Assembly (NCBI GenBank): GCA_024280945.1
Contig: JAMXLO010000099.1
Span: 1-39,785, forward strand
Length of the DNA stretch: 39,785 nucleotides
Direction: 5' to 3'
Source of the DNA: Acetobacteraceae bacterium
Lineage (GTDB): Bacteria > Pseudomonadota > Alphaproteobacteria > Acetobacterales > Acetobacteraceae
Below are positions 24,310 to 33,260 of this stretch, one piece after another. The notes under the pieces are model-generated. The model was not told where the DNA came from. It did no database searches and saw only the letters and a list, made by a program, of their open reading frames with translations. Position 1 is the stretch's first letter. Every line of letters begins with the position of its first letter. The position numbers and the translations under genes were made by a program.

Positions 24310-27069
24310 TCACCTCGCAGGCGAAGCGTTATGTGCGCTGACCCCCGGCGAACGGTGTTCGCTATCGAACAGCAGTCCACCGCGGCGCGTATAGAACCAC
24401 CAGGTCAAGCCGATGCAGCTGACGTAGAAGCCAAGGAAGGCGTACAGCGCCAGCTCCGGTCCGCCGGTTGCGGCGATCGATGACCCAAAGCTCTTGGGGA
24501 TGAAGAACGCTCCAAATGCCGCGACCGCCGAAGTGAAGCCGATGATCGCCGCTGCCTCCTTGTCCGACTGCCTGACCAGCTCTGCGCCAGTAAGGCTGGG
24601 TTCCAGCCTGGGAACCTCCTGGCGCATGATTGCTGGGATCATCTGGAACGTGGATGCGTTGCCGACGCCGCTGGCTGCGAAAAGGAACAGGAAGCTGGCG
24701 AAGAACACCGGGAAGCCCAGCGGCTGATCCTTCATGCCAATGGCGTAGAGGATCCCAAGCGTGCCTAAGGCCATGGCGGTGAACACGCCCAGTGTGATCC
24801 GCCCGCCGCCGAACCGGTCGCACGGCTTGCCAGCGAGCGCCCGCGCCGCCGCCCCGACCAGCGGACCCAGGAAGGCATAGGACAGCGCATTCACCGACGG
24901 GAACAGGATCTTCGACAGCAGCGGGAACGCCGCTGAGAAGCCGATGAACGAACCGAACGTGCCGGTATACAACCAGCACATGATCCAGTTGTGCAGTCGC
25001 CGGAAAATCACCGACTGGTCGGCGAACGAAGCCTTCATCGTGGCGATGTCGTCCATCCCGAACCACGCGGCGAAGGCGCTGGCGGCGATGAACGGCACGA
25101 AGACGAAGCCGGCGTTCTGCAGCCACAGGGGCGTCTTCACGCTGCCCACTGTCGCCACCTGCGGTGCACCGCCCAGCCAACCGAAGACGCCGGCGGTGAT
25201 CGCCAGCGGCACGACGAACTGCACGACACTGACGCCCAGGTTGCCTAGCCCGGCGTTGATTGCCAGCGCATTGCCCTTCTCGGCCTTCGGGAAGAAGAAC
25301 GAGATATTGGCCATCGACGATGCAAAGTTGCCGCCACCTAGGCCGCACAGCAGTGCGAGCGCCAGGAAGATCCAGTACGGCGTGACAGGGTTTTGCACCG
25401 CCAGCCCCATGCCGATGGCGGGCAGCAGCAGCGACCAAGTGGTCAGCGTCGTCCACAGGCGACCGCCAAAGATCGCCGGCATGAACCCATAGAAGACCCG
25501 GAGCGTAGCGCCCGATAGGCCCGGCATCGCTGCGAGCCAGAACAGCTGCTCAGTCGTGAATACGAATCCGACAGACGGCAGCTTGGCAACGACAACCGAC
25601 CACACCATCCACACCGAGAAGGACAGCAGCAGGCACGGCACCGAGACCCACAGGTTGCGCCGGGCAATCGCACGGCCTGTGCTCTCCCAGAATCCCGCGT
25701 CCTCCGGCCGCCAGTCCTGGATCGCGCCAGTGGCGGCGAGCGCACCCGCCTGCGCCGGACCATGGATCGGCTGCATCTCCGGCAGTTCCGGCAGCGCGCG
25801 CGCCGGTATGCCTTGCGCGAATGCTGCCCGCTCCATCTCCCGGATGGCGACGTGCATCCAGACCAGTGCCAGCGAGACCACGGCGAACAGCAGCCAGAAG
25901 CAGCTCTGCCAGACGCCGGTGAGGTCGTTCAGCAGGCCGAAGGCGATCGGCAGCACGAAGCCGCCCAGGCCGCCGACCAGCCCGACCATGCCACCCACCG
26001 CGCCGACCCGGCCGGGGTAGTAGATCGGGATGTGTTTGTACACCGCGGCCTTGCCCAGGCTCATGAAGAAGCCCAGGACGAAAGCGATGACCACAAAGCC
26101 GAAGACGCCCAGTCGCGTTGAGAAGGTCAGTGGGCCACGGATGCCTTCCACCACGTAGCTGGTCGGCGGGTACGACAGCACGAAGGTGCAGGCGACCGCG
26201 GTGAGGAACGACCAATACATGATGCGGCGCGCACCGAACTTGTCGGACAGATGGCCGCCATAGGCGCGGAACACGGAAGCAGGAATTGAATAGGCTGCGC
26301 CGATCATGCCGGCGGTGCGGATGTCCAGCCCGTAGACGCCGATCAGATAGCGCGGCAGCCACAGCGCCAATGCGACAAAACCGCCGAACACGAAGAAGTA
26401 GTACAAGGAGAACCGCCAGACCTGTACGTTCTTCAGCGGCTCCAGCATGGCGCCGAGCGATTCCGCTTTGACACCCTCCGCACGGCGCCGCGCCAGGTCC
26501 GGATCGTCGCTGGTGAACAGGAAGAACACGACAGCGGTCAGTGCGAGTCCCCCCGCCCAAACCAGCGCCACCGTCTGCCAGCCATAAGCGACCAGCACGG
26601 TCGGTGCGGCGAACTTGGTCAGCGCGGCACCGACATTGCCTGCGCCGAAAATGCCCAGCGCGACGCCCTGACGCTCCTTCGGGAACCACGTCGACACATA
26701 GGCGATACCGACCGAAAACGAGCCGCCCGCGATGCCGACGCCAAGTGCTGCCAGCAGGAAGGTGGGATAGTCATAGGCAAACGTCAGCAGCGCCGTCATG
26801 GCGGCGGCGGATAGCATGACCAGTGTGAAGACCATGCGTCCGCCGAACTGATCGGACCACACGCCCAGCGTCAGCCGGATCAGCGAACCAGTCAGTATCG
26901 GCGTGCCGACCAGCAGACCGAACTGCGTGTCCGACAGCCCAAGATCCTTCTGTATTTGGATGCCGATGATGGCGAAGATGGTCCACACGGCGAAGCACAC
27001 CGTGAAGGCAAAGGTCGAGAGCCACAGGGCGCGGCTCTGATCGGACGGATTGACCGTTCGCAGGGTCAT
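24310..27069 (-). CDS. narK: NarK1-NarK2 fused nitrate/nitrite transporter
   Basis: A 919-residue inner-membrane protein made of two complete MFS transporters, about residues 10-425 and 465-900, giving about 24 helices. Nitrate-signature segments appear in both halves: GAGNVGAALTKFAAPTVL with GMVGLVGGLGGFVLPIAFG in the first, and GLGNLGVSVVQFVVPLAI in the second. The substrate-binding Arg is seen in GSLIRLTLGV and in ATLRVFYGF. Paracoccus has the same fusion, where the NarK1 half imports nitrate with protons and the NarK2 half exchanges nitrate for nitrite. Its ATG overlaps the stop of the Crp/Fnr regulator gene by four bases, so the two are co-transcribed, divergent from narGHJI. Confidence 0.95.
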   Translation of the reverse strand: MTLRTVNPSDQSRALWLSTFAFTVCFAVWTIFAIIGIQIQKDLGLSDTQFGLLVGTPILTGSLIRLTLGVWSDQFGGRMVFTLVMLSAAAMTALLTFAYDYPTFLLAALGVGIAGGSFSVGIAYVSTWFPKERQGVALGIFGAGNVGAALTKFAAPTVLVAYGWQTVALVWAGGLALTAVVFFLFTSDDPDLARRRAEGVKAESLGAMLEPLKNVQVWRFSLYYFFVFGGFVALALWLPRYLIGVYGLDIRTAGMIGAAYSIPASVFRAYGGHLSDKFGARRIMYWSFLTAVACTFVLSYPPTSYVVEGIRGPLTFSTRLGVFGFVVIAFVLGFFMSLGKAAVYKHIPIYYPGRVGAVGGMVGLVGGLGGFVLPIAFGLLNDLTGVWQSCFWLLFAVVSLALVWMHVAIREMERAAFAQGIPARALPELPEMQPIHGPAQAGALAATGAIQDWRPEDAGFWESTGRAIARRNLWVSVPCLLLSFSVWMVWSVVVAKLPSVGFVFTTEQLFWLAAMPGLSGATLRVFYGFMPAIFGGRLWTTLTTWSLLLPAIGMGLAVQNPVTPYWIFLALALLCGLGGGNFASSMANISFFFPKAEKGNALAINAGLGNLGVSVVQFVVPLAITAGVFGWLGGAPQVATVGSVKTPLWLQNAGFVFVPFIAASAFAAWFGMDDIATMKASFADQSVIFRRLHNWIMCWLYTGTFGSFIGFSAAFPLLSKILFPSVNALSYAFLGPLVGAAARALAGKPCDRFGGGRITLGVFTAMALGTLGILYAIGMKDQPLGFPVFFASFLFLFAASGVGNASTFQMIPAIMRQEVPRLEPSLTGAELVRQSDKEAAAIIGFTSAVAAFGAFFIPKSFGSSIAATGGPELALYAFLGFYVSCIGLTWWFYTRRGGLLFDSEHRSPGVSAHNASPAR

Positions 27070-27851
27070 CCCTCGGTTCCTTTTGTTGCAAGCGGTTGGA
27101 TGGGTTCGGCGCCGTCGATCAGCGGATCGAGGCTGAAACCGGTATGGGCGGCGACCGGGTCATCGACGATGACGATGTCGCCGTCGATGCGCAGGCCTCG
27201 GCGCGCGATGGCGCCAAGCGTGCGGGAGAATGTCTCCCGGGTCATGCCAAGCTCGGCGGCAATCTGCCGCTTGTTGAGCGGCAGCCGCGCCGGGACGCCC
27301 GGCGGCGCACCCTCGTGCAGGCGGAGCAGGTAACATCCGACGCGCTCCTCCGCCGAACGCAACCGGACATTCTTCGCCTGCTTGACCTGACGGCGGAACT
27401 GCACCGCCTGGCACGCGAGCACCGCGAGACACAGCGCGTGGTCCTGCGCCACGGCATGAAGGAACGCTTCGGCCTGGATCATCAGCAGATGCGCCTCGTC
27501 CAGCACCCGCGCGCGCAGCAGATAGGGTTGTCGCGTCAGTACGGCCGCCGGCAGCAGCATATCGATCGGGTAGACGCGCTCGATCCGCGTCTCGTCGTTG
27601 CCCCGGACGCCCAGCAGCTCAACCGATCCGGCGACCAGGATCTGCGCGAAAGTCGGCGTCTCGGCCTGTTCGAACAGCATGCTGCCGGCCGGAATCCGAT
27701 GCAGCACGGCATGTCCGGCCAGCACATCAAGAGTTTTATCTGCAACCGCCGTCAGCCAGGGCGTCTCGCGCAGCGCAACGCGCGGCGACAGCAGACGATT
27801 GTCTGCTTGATGGGATGGCGAGACAAAGGGCTGAAGGCCGCCGTGTGACAT
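27066..27851 (-). CDS. Crp/Fnr-family regulator, NarR-like
   Basis: A 261-residue regulator with a cyclic-nucleotide-type beta-barrel (about 40-160), a dimer helix and a C-terminal HTH (LPLNKRQIAAELGMTRETFS, near 200-220). It lacks the N-terminal Cys cluster of FNR, so it is not an iron-sulfur O2 sensor. Co-transcription with narK and divergence from narG match NarR, which induces nar genes with nitrate or nitrite; that assignment is by context. ATG 27851 has no clear ribosome site and lies inside a CRP-like palindrome, suggesting autoregulation. No other good start exists upstream of the barrel. Confidence 0.85.
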   Translation of the reverse strand: MSHGGLQPFVSPSHQADNRLLSPRVALRETPWLTAVADKTLDVLAGHAVLHRIPAGSMLFEQAETPTFAQILVAGSVELLGVRGNDETRIERVYPIDMLLPAAVLTRQPYLLRARVLDEAHLLMIQAEAFLHAVAQDHALCLAVLACQAVQFRRQVKQAKNVRLRSAEERVGCYLLRLHEGAPPGVPARLPLNKRQIAAELGMTRETFSRTLGAIARRGLRIDGDIVIVDDPVAAHTGFSLDPLIDGAEPIQPLATKGTEG

Positions 27852-27859
27852 ATGTCACG
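27844..27859. promoter_or_regulatory. CRP-like palindrome over the regulator start codon
   Basis: TGTGACATATGTCACG matches the TGTGA-N6-TCACA pattern of Crp-type sites except for the last base, and its inner 14 bases are a perfect palindrome. It spans the start codon (27849-27851) of the NarR-like gene, so a bound Crp/Fnr protein would block initiation or early transcription of narR-narK. Confidence 0.6.
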
Positions 27860-27889
27860 GGATTAGACCCGAACTATCACCTCCCAGCC

Positions 27890-27903
27890 TTGATCTGGAT
27901 CAA
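27890..27903. promoter_or_regulatory. Perfect FNR/NarR-type binding site
   Basis: TTGATCTGGATCAA is an exact match to TTGAT-N4-ATCAA. It lies 60 bases before the narG start and 39 bases before the regulator start. If it activates narG from -41.5, transcription would begin near 27938. It is well placed to give anaerobic or nitrate/nitrite-dependent expression of both divergent units. Confidence 0.85.
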
Positions 27904-27963
27904 TGCAGCCTGGGTTGCTCGTCACGAAAATCCGCTTGCTTCCGCGACATCAGGGATTGAGTG

Positions 27964-30900
27964 ATGAGCCACTTCCTCGACCGGCTGACCTTTTTCAGAA
28001 AGCAGGTGGACACCTTCGCTGATGGCCACGGCGTGGTAACCGACGAGCCGCGAGCGTGGGAGGACGCGTATCGGAAGCGCTGGCAGCACGACAAGATCGT
28101 GCGCTCCACGCATGGCGTGAACTGCACCGGCTCCTGCTCGTGGAAGATTTACGTCAAGGGCGGCATCGTCACCTGGGAGACGCAGCAGACCGACTATCCG
28201 CGCACGCGCCCCGATATGCCGAACCACGAGCCGCGCGGCTGCTCGCGCGGGGCCAGTTACTCCTGGTACCTGTATTCGGCGAACCGGTTGAAGCACCCGA
28301 TGGTGCGCGGCCGGCTGCTGAAGCTGTGGCGCGAGGCGCGCGCGATCCGCACTCCGGTCGCGGCATGGGCCAGTATCGTCGAGGATCCGGCGAAGCGTGC
28401 CAGCTACACCAGCAAGCGTGGGCTCGGCGGCTTCGTGCGTGCTAGCTGGGATGAGATCAACGAGATCATCGCCGCTGCCAACGCCTACACGGTGAAGACC
28501 TACGGACCGGACCGCGTCATAGGATTTTCGCCGATCCCGGCGATGTCGATGGTCAGCTACGCCGCCGGCTCACGCTACCTGTCGCTGCTCGGCGGCGTCT
28601 GCATGAGCTTCTACGACTGGTATTGCGACCTGCCGCCCGCCAGCCCGATGACCTGGGGCGAGCAGACCGACGTGCCGGAAAGCGCCGACTGGTACAATGC
28701 GGGATTCCTGATGCTGTGGGGCTCCAACGTCCCGCAGACTCGCACGCCAGACGCGCATTTCTACACCGAGGTCCGCTACAAGGGCACCAAGAGCGTGGTC
28801 GTCTCTCCGGATTACGCCGAAGCGACCAAGTTTGCCGATCTGTGGCTGCATCCGAAGCAGGGCACCGATGCGGCGCTGGCACTCGCAATGGGCCACGTGA
28901 TGCTGCGCGAATTCCATCTCGATCGCAGTGTTCCCTATTTCGCCGACTACGCGCGCCGCTACACCGACCTGCCGATGCTGGTACGCCTGGTGCGCCAGGG
29001 CGAGCACTACGTGCCCGAGCGCCTGCTGCGTGCCGCCGACTTCGCCGATGCATTGGGTGAGACCAACAACGCGGACTGGAAGACGGTTGCGCTCGATGCC
29101 GATGGCAAGCCGGTCGCGCCACTGGGTTCTATCGGTTTCCGCTGGGGCGAACAGGGCAAATGGAACCTGCAAAGCAAGGGGAGCAGCGGCGCCGATGTGG
29201 CGCTGCGTCTGACACTCGGCAACGATGCACCGACCGCGTCAGTCGCCTTCCCGTATTTCGGCGGTACCGCCCCGCACGACTTCACCGCGACCGATCATCC
29301 GGACGTTCTGCCGCGCAACCTGCCCACGCATCGTGTGATGCTGAAGGATGGCGAGACCCTGGTCGCAACGGTGTTCGACCTGTTCTGCGCCAATTACGGC
29401 CTGGACCGTGGCTTCGGTGGTGACAACGTCGCCTACGACTACGACGACGACAAGCCATTCACCCCTGCCTGGGCGGAGCGCGTCACCGGCGTGCCGCGTG
29501 CGCACATCATTCATGTCGCGCGCATGTTCGCGGCCAACGCCGAGAAGACCAACGGGCGCTCGATGGTGATCCTCGGCGCCGGATTGAACCATTGGTACCA
29601 CATGGACATGGCGTATCGGGGGATCATCAATCTCCTGGTGCTGTGCGGTTGCATCGGTCAGTCTGGCGGCGGCTGGTCGCACTATGTCGGACAGGAAAAG
29701 CTGCGTCCGCAGACCGGCTGGCAACCCGTGGCTTTCGCACTCGACTGGAACCGCCCCCCGCGGCAGCAGAATTCCACTTCGTTCTTCTATGCGCACACCG
29801 ATCAGTGGCGCTACGAGACGCTGAATGTTGCCGGCATCCTGTCGCCGACGGCGCCACGGGGCGACTGGAACGGCTCGCTGATCGACTACAACGTCCGCGC
29901 CGAGCGCATGGGTTGGCTGCCATCTGCGCCGCAACTGAAGCAGAACCCGCTGACCATCGCCGCCCAAGCCAAGGCTGCCGGCATGGAAGTGAAGGACTAT
30001 GTGGCCCAGTCCCTCTCGACTCCCCCTCCCCTTGCGGGAGGGGAGCCTGCCCCGGACTTGATCCGGGGGTGGGGGGAGGGGGCCGCGCCGCCCCTGGAAC
30101 TGTCCTGCCACGACCCCGACGACCCGGTGAACTGGCCGCGCAACCTCTTCGTCTGGCGCTCCAACCTTCTGGGATCGTCCGGCAAGGGCCACGAATATTT
30201 CCTCAAGCACCTGCTTGGCACCAAGAACGGCGTACTCGGCAAGGATCTCGGCGCCGAAGGCGGCGACAAGCCGCGCGAGGTCGTCTGGCATGAAGAGGCA
30301 CCGGAGGGAAAACTCGACCTGCTGGTGACACTCGACTTCCGCATGTCCACCACCTGCATCTACTCCGATATCGTGCTGCCGACCGCGACCTGGTACGAGA
30401 AGAACGACCTCAACACCTCGGACATGCACCCGTTCATCCATCCGCTGTCCTCGGCGGTGGACCCGGCCTGGGAGTCACGATCCGACTGGGACATCTACAA
30501 GGGCATCGCCAAGGCCTTCTCCGCCGTCGCACCTGAAGTGCTCGGTGTCGAGACCGACGTCGTACTAACTCCGGTCCTGCACGACACCGCCGCCGAACTC
30601 GCACAGCCGTTCGACGTGCGGGACTGGAAGCGCGGCGAGATCGAACCGGTGCCAGGCCGCACCATGCCAAACGTCGCCGTGGTTGAGCGCGACTATCCCA
30701 ACCTGTACGCGCGGTTCACGTCGCTCGGCCCGCTGCTGGAAAAACTCGGCAACGGCGGCAAAGGTATCGGCTGGAACACCCAGCACGAGATCGACTTCCT
30801 GCGCACCTTGAATGGCGCCGCACCGAACGGCCAGCCGAAGTTGGAAACCGATATCGACGCGATCGAAGCCATCCTGAGCCTCGCTCCGGAGACCAACGGT

Positions 30901-31740
30901 GAAGTGGCGGTGAAGGCGTGGGAAGCACTCGGCAAGGTCACAGGGCAAGCGCACGCGCATCTCGCAGTCGCCAAAGAGGACGAAAAAATCCGCTTCCGCG
31001 ACATCGTCGCCCAGCCGCGCAAGATAATATCTTCGCCCACGTGGTCGGGCATCGAGAGCGAAAAGGTCTGCTACAACGCCGGCTACACCAACGTGCACGA
31101 GTTGATCCCCTGGCGCACCCTGACCGGACGGCAGCAGCTCTACCAGGATCATCTGTGGATGCGCGCCTTTGGCGAGGCGTTCGTGACCTGGCGTCCGCCG
31201 ATCGACACCAAGGCACTCGCACCGGTGCAGGGGAAGCACGGCAACGGCAATCCCGAGATCGCGCTGAACTTCATCACCCCGCATCAGAAGTGGGGCATCC
31301 ACAGCACCTACAGCGACAACCTGCTGATGCTGACATTGAATCGCGGCGGCCCGGTTATCTGGCTCAGCGAAGATGATGCCCACCGCGCCGGCATCGCAGA
31401 CAACGACTGGGTGGAAGCGTACAACGCCAACGGCGCACTGGTCGCACGCGCCGTGGTGTCGCAGCGGGTCAATCCCGGCATGGCGCTGATGTACCACGCA
31501 CAGGAGAAGATCGTGAACGTTCCTGGCAGCGAGGTGACCGGCCAACGCGGCGGCATCCACAACTCGGTGACGCGTGCCGTGCTGAAGCCCACGCACATGA
31601 TCGGCGGCTACGCGCAGCAATCCTATGGCTTCAACTACTACGGCACGGTCGGCTCCAATCGTGACGAGTTCATCATCGTTCGACGCATGAGCAACGTCGA
31701 TTGGCTCGATGCACCCCTCGCCGAAAAGGAGGCCGTGTGA
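27964..31740 (+). CDS. narG: Respiratory nitrate reductase alpha subunit NarG
   Basis: A 1258-residue Mo-bis-MGD catalytic subunit reducing nitrate to nitrite at the cytoplasmic face. I start it at ATG 27964 (MSHFLDRLTFFRKQ), as in known NarG; a GTG one codon earlier is possible. FS0 ligands are H50, C54, C58 and C93 (HGVNCTGSCSW; EPRGCSRG). The Mo ligand is Asp222 (WYCDLPPAS). Core segments GLNHWYHMDMAYRGIINLLV and NLFVWRSNLLGSSGKGHEYF are intact. Residues about 687-707 are an insertion encoded by a palindromic element (30022-30082). It heads a tightly packed narGHJI operon; the narG stop shares a base with the narH start. Confidence 0.97.
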   Translation: MSHFLDRLTFFRKQVDTFADGHGVVTDEPRAWEDAYRKRWQHDKIVRSTHGVNCTGSCSWKIYVKGGIVTWETQQTDYPRTRPDMPNHEPRGCSRGASYSWYLYSANRLKHPMVRGRLLKLWREARAIRTPVAAWASIVEDPAKRASYTSKRGLGGFVRASWDEINEIIAAANAYTVKTYGPDRVIGFSPIPAMSMVSYAAGSRYLSLLGGVCMSFYDWYCDLPPASPMTWGEQTDVPESADWYNAGFLMLWGSNVPQTRTPDAHFYTEVRYKGTKSVVVSPDYAEATKFADLWLHPKQGTDAALALAMGHVMLREFHLDRSVPYFADYARRYTDLPMLVRLVRQGEHYVPERLLRAADFADALGETNNADWKTVALDADGKPVAPLGSIGFRWGEQGKWNLQSKGSSGADVALRLTLGNDAPTASVAFPYFGGTAPHDFTATDHPDVLPRNLPTHRVMLKDGETLVATVFDLFCANYGLDRGFGGDNVAYDYDDDKPFTPAWAERVTGVPRAHIIHVARMFAANAEKTNGRSMVILGAGLNHWYHMDMAYRGIINLLVLCGCIGQSGGGWSHYVGQEKLRPQTGWQPVAFALDWNRPPRQQNSTSFFYAHTDQWRYETLNVAGILSPTAPRGDWNGSLIDYNVRAERMGWLPSAPQLKQNPLTIAAQAKAAGMEVKDYVAQSLSTPPPLAGGEPAPDLIRGWGEGAAPPLELSCHDPDDPVNWPRNLFVWRSNLLGSSGKGHEYFLKHLLGTKNGVLGKDLGAEGGDKPREVVWHEEAPEGKLDLLVTLDFRMSTTCIYSDIVLPTATWYEKNDLNTSDMHPFIHPLSSAVDPAWESRSDWDIYKGIAKAFSAVAPEVLGVETDVVLTPVLHDTAAELAQPFDVRDWKRGEIEPVPGRTMPNVAVVERDYPNLYARFTSLGPLLEKLGNGGKGIGWNTQHEIDFLRTLNGAAPNGQPKLETDIDAIEAILSLAPETNGEVAVKAWEALGKVTGQAHAHLAVAKEDEKIRFRDIVAQPRKIISSPTWSGIESEKVCYNAGYTNVHELIPWRTLTGRQQLYQDHLWMRAFGEAFVTWRPPIDTKALAPVQGKHGNGNPEIALNFITPHQKWGIHSTYSDNLLMLTLNRGGPVIWLSEDDAHRAGIADNDWVEAYNANGALVARAVVSQRVNPGMALMYHAQEKIVNVPGSEVTGQRGGIHNSVTRAVLKPTHMIGGYAQQSYGFNYYGTVGSNRDEFIIVRRMSNVDWLDAPLAEKEAV
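30022..30082. repeat. Palindromic repeat element inserted in frame within narG
   Basis: The 61-base element is bounded by CCCCCTCCC (30022-30030) and its exact inverse GGGAGGGGG (30074-30082). Inside are two hairpins: an 8-bp stem at 30023-30043 with loop CTTGC, and a 7-bp stem at 30050-30068 with loop CTTGA. It encodes Pro/Gly-rich residues (about TPPPLAGGEPAPDLIRGWG) in a linker where NarG normally has only a few residues between KDYVAQSL and the DPDDPVNWPRN block. The frame is kept. It resembles intergenic palindromic repeats of alphaproteobacteria, from memory of the class. Confidence 0.8.
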
Positions 31741-33260
31741 TGAAGGTCCGCGCCCAGGTAGCGATGGTCCTCAACCTCGACAAGTGCATCGGCTGCCATA
31801 CCTGCTCGGTCACCTGCAAGAACGTATGGACCAGCCGTGAGGGCGTCGAGTACGCCTGGTTCAACAACGTCGAGACCAAGCCCGGCATTGGTTATCCGAA
31901 GGACTGGGAGAATCAGAAGCGCTGGAACGGTGGCTGGGTGCGCCGCAAGGACGGCCATATTGAACCGCGTATGGGCGCCAAGTGGCGGGTGCTGGCAAAG
32001 ATCTTTGCCAACCCAGACCTGCCCGAGATCGACGATTACTACGAGCCGTTCACCTTCGACTACCGGCATCTGCACAATGCACCTGAGTCGAAGGCGATGC
32101 CCACGGCGCGTCCTCGTTCGCTGGTAACCGGCGAGCGTATGGAAAAGATCCAGTGGGGGCCGAACTGGGAAGAGATCTTGGGCGGCGAATTTGCCAAACG
32201 CTCCAAGGACAGCAACTTCGAGGGTGTACAGAAGGAAATCTACGGCGCGTTCGAAAACACCTTCATGATGTATCTGCCGCGCCTTTGTGAGCACTGCCTG
32301 AACCCGACCTGCGCCGCGGCGTGTCCCTCCGGCGCGATCTACAAGCGCGAGGAAGACGGCATCGTCCTGATCGATCAGGACAAGTGCCGCGGCTGGCGCA
32401 TGTGCGTCTCCGGCTGTCCTTACAAGAAGATCTACTACAACTGGTCATCCGGCAAATCGGAGAAATGCACCTTCTGCTATCCGCGCATCGAGGCCGGTTT
32501 GCCGACCGTCTGTTCGGAAACCTGCGTCGGCCGCATCCGGTATCTCGGCGTGGTCCTGTATGATGCAGACCGTATTGCCGAAGCCGCTTCCGTGCCGGAC
32601 GAGGGCGACCTGTATGACGCGCAACTGAAGGTCTTCCTCGATCCCTTCGATCCCATGGTGCAGGAACACGCGCGCGCCGCCGGCATCTCCGAGCCATGGC
32701 TGGAAGCCGCGAAGCGGTCGCCGGTCTGGCGCATGGCGATGGACTGGAAGATCGCCTTCCCGCTGCACCCCGAATACCGCACCCTGCCGATGGTCTGGTA
32801 TGTCCCGCCGCTGTCGCCCATCCAGTCTGCCGCCGCAAAGGGCGATCTTGGCGAGGTCGACGGCATGCCCGACGTGAAGTCGCTGCGCATTCCGGTGCAG
32901 TACCTGGCCAACCTCTTGACCGCCGGACGCACCGAGCCAATCGAGCGCGCGCTGGGCCGCATGCTGGCCATGCGCGCGTTTATGCGCGCCAAGACCGTTG
33001 ATGGTGTCATCGTCGATAGCATCGCCGAACGCGTCGGTTTGTCAGGTAACGACATCGAAGAGATGTATCGCCTGATGGCGATCGCCAACTACGAGGATCG
33101 CTTCGTCATTCCCACCGCGCACCGCGAGACCGGTGAGGATGCCTACCAGCTTCGCGGCTCGTGCGGCTTCTCATTCGGCGACGGCTGCTCAGGCAAGACC
33201 GGCTTCAACCTGTTCGGGGCAAAGCAGCCACGCGCGAAGACACCGATGGAGGTGGAGTGA
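31740..33260 (+). CDS. narH: Respiratory nitrate reductase beta subunit NarH
   Basis: A 506-residue iron-sulfur subunit carrying electrons from NarI to NarG. The start ATG 31740 overlaps the narG stop by one base, with AAAGGAGG at 31725-31732. Four cluster motifs are present: CIGCHTCSVTC (from C16), CEHCLNPTCAAAC, CRGWRMCVSGCPYKK and CTFCYPRIEAGLPTVCSETC. The Trp in CRGW is normal for NarH and goes with the [3Fe-4S] cluster. Confidence 0.97.
   Translation: MKVRAQVAMVLNLDKCIGCHTCSVTCKNVWTSREGVEYAWFNNVETKPGIGYPKDWENQKRWNGGWVRRKDGHIEPRMGAKWRVLAKIFANPDLPEIDDYYEPFTFDYRHLHNAPESKAMPTARPRSLVTGERMEKIQWGPNWEEILGGEFAKRSKDSNFEGVQKEIYGAFENTFMMYLPRLCEHCLNPTCAAACPSGAIYKREEDGIVLIDQDKCRGWRMCVSGCPYKKIYYNWSSGKSEKCTFCYPRIEAGLPTVCSETCVGRIRYLGVVLYDADRIAEAASVPDEGDLYDAQLKVFLDPFDPMVQEHARAAGISEPWLEAAKRSPVWRMAMDWKIAFPLHPEYRTLPMVWYVPPLSPIQSAAAKGDLGEVDGMPDVKSLRIPVQYLANLLTAGRTEPIERALGRMLAMRAFMRAKTVDGVIVDSIAERVGLSGNDIEEMYRLMAIANYEDRFVIPTAHRETGEDAYQLRGSCGFSFGDGCSGKTGFNLFGAKQPRAKTPMEVE

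Noticed and set aside
30016-30100. Possible frameshift or assembly error in narG
   Set aside because: The frame is open through the insert and clear NarG sequence resumes in the same frame on both sides.
29239-30441. Open frame of 400 codons antisense to narG
   Set aside because: No family similarity; it shadows the third-position GC bias of narG. Other long frames antisense to the nar genes were rejected for the same reason.
32388-32430. Trp in place of Cys in a NarH cluster motif (CRGW)
   Set aside because: This is normal for NarH and accompanies its [3Fe-4S] cluster.
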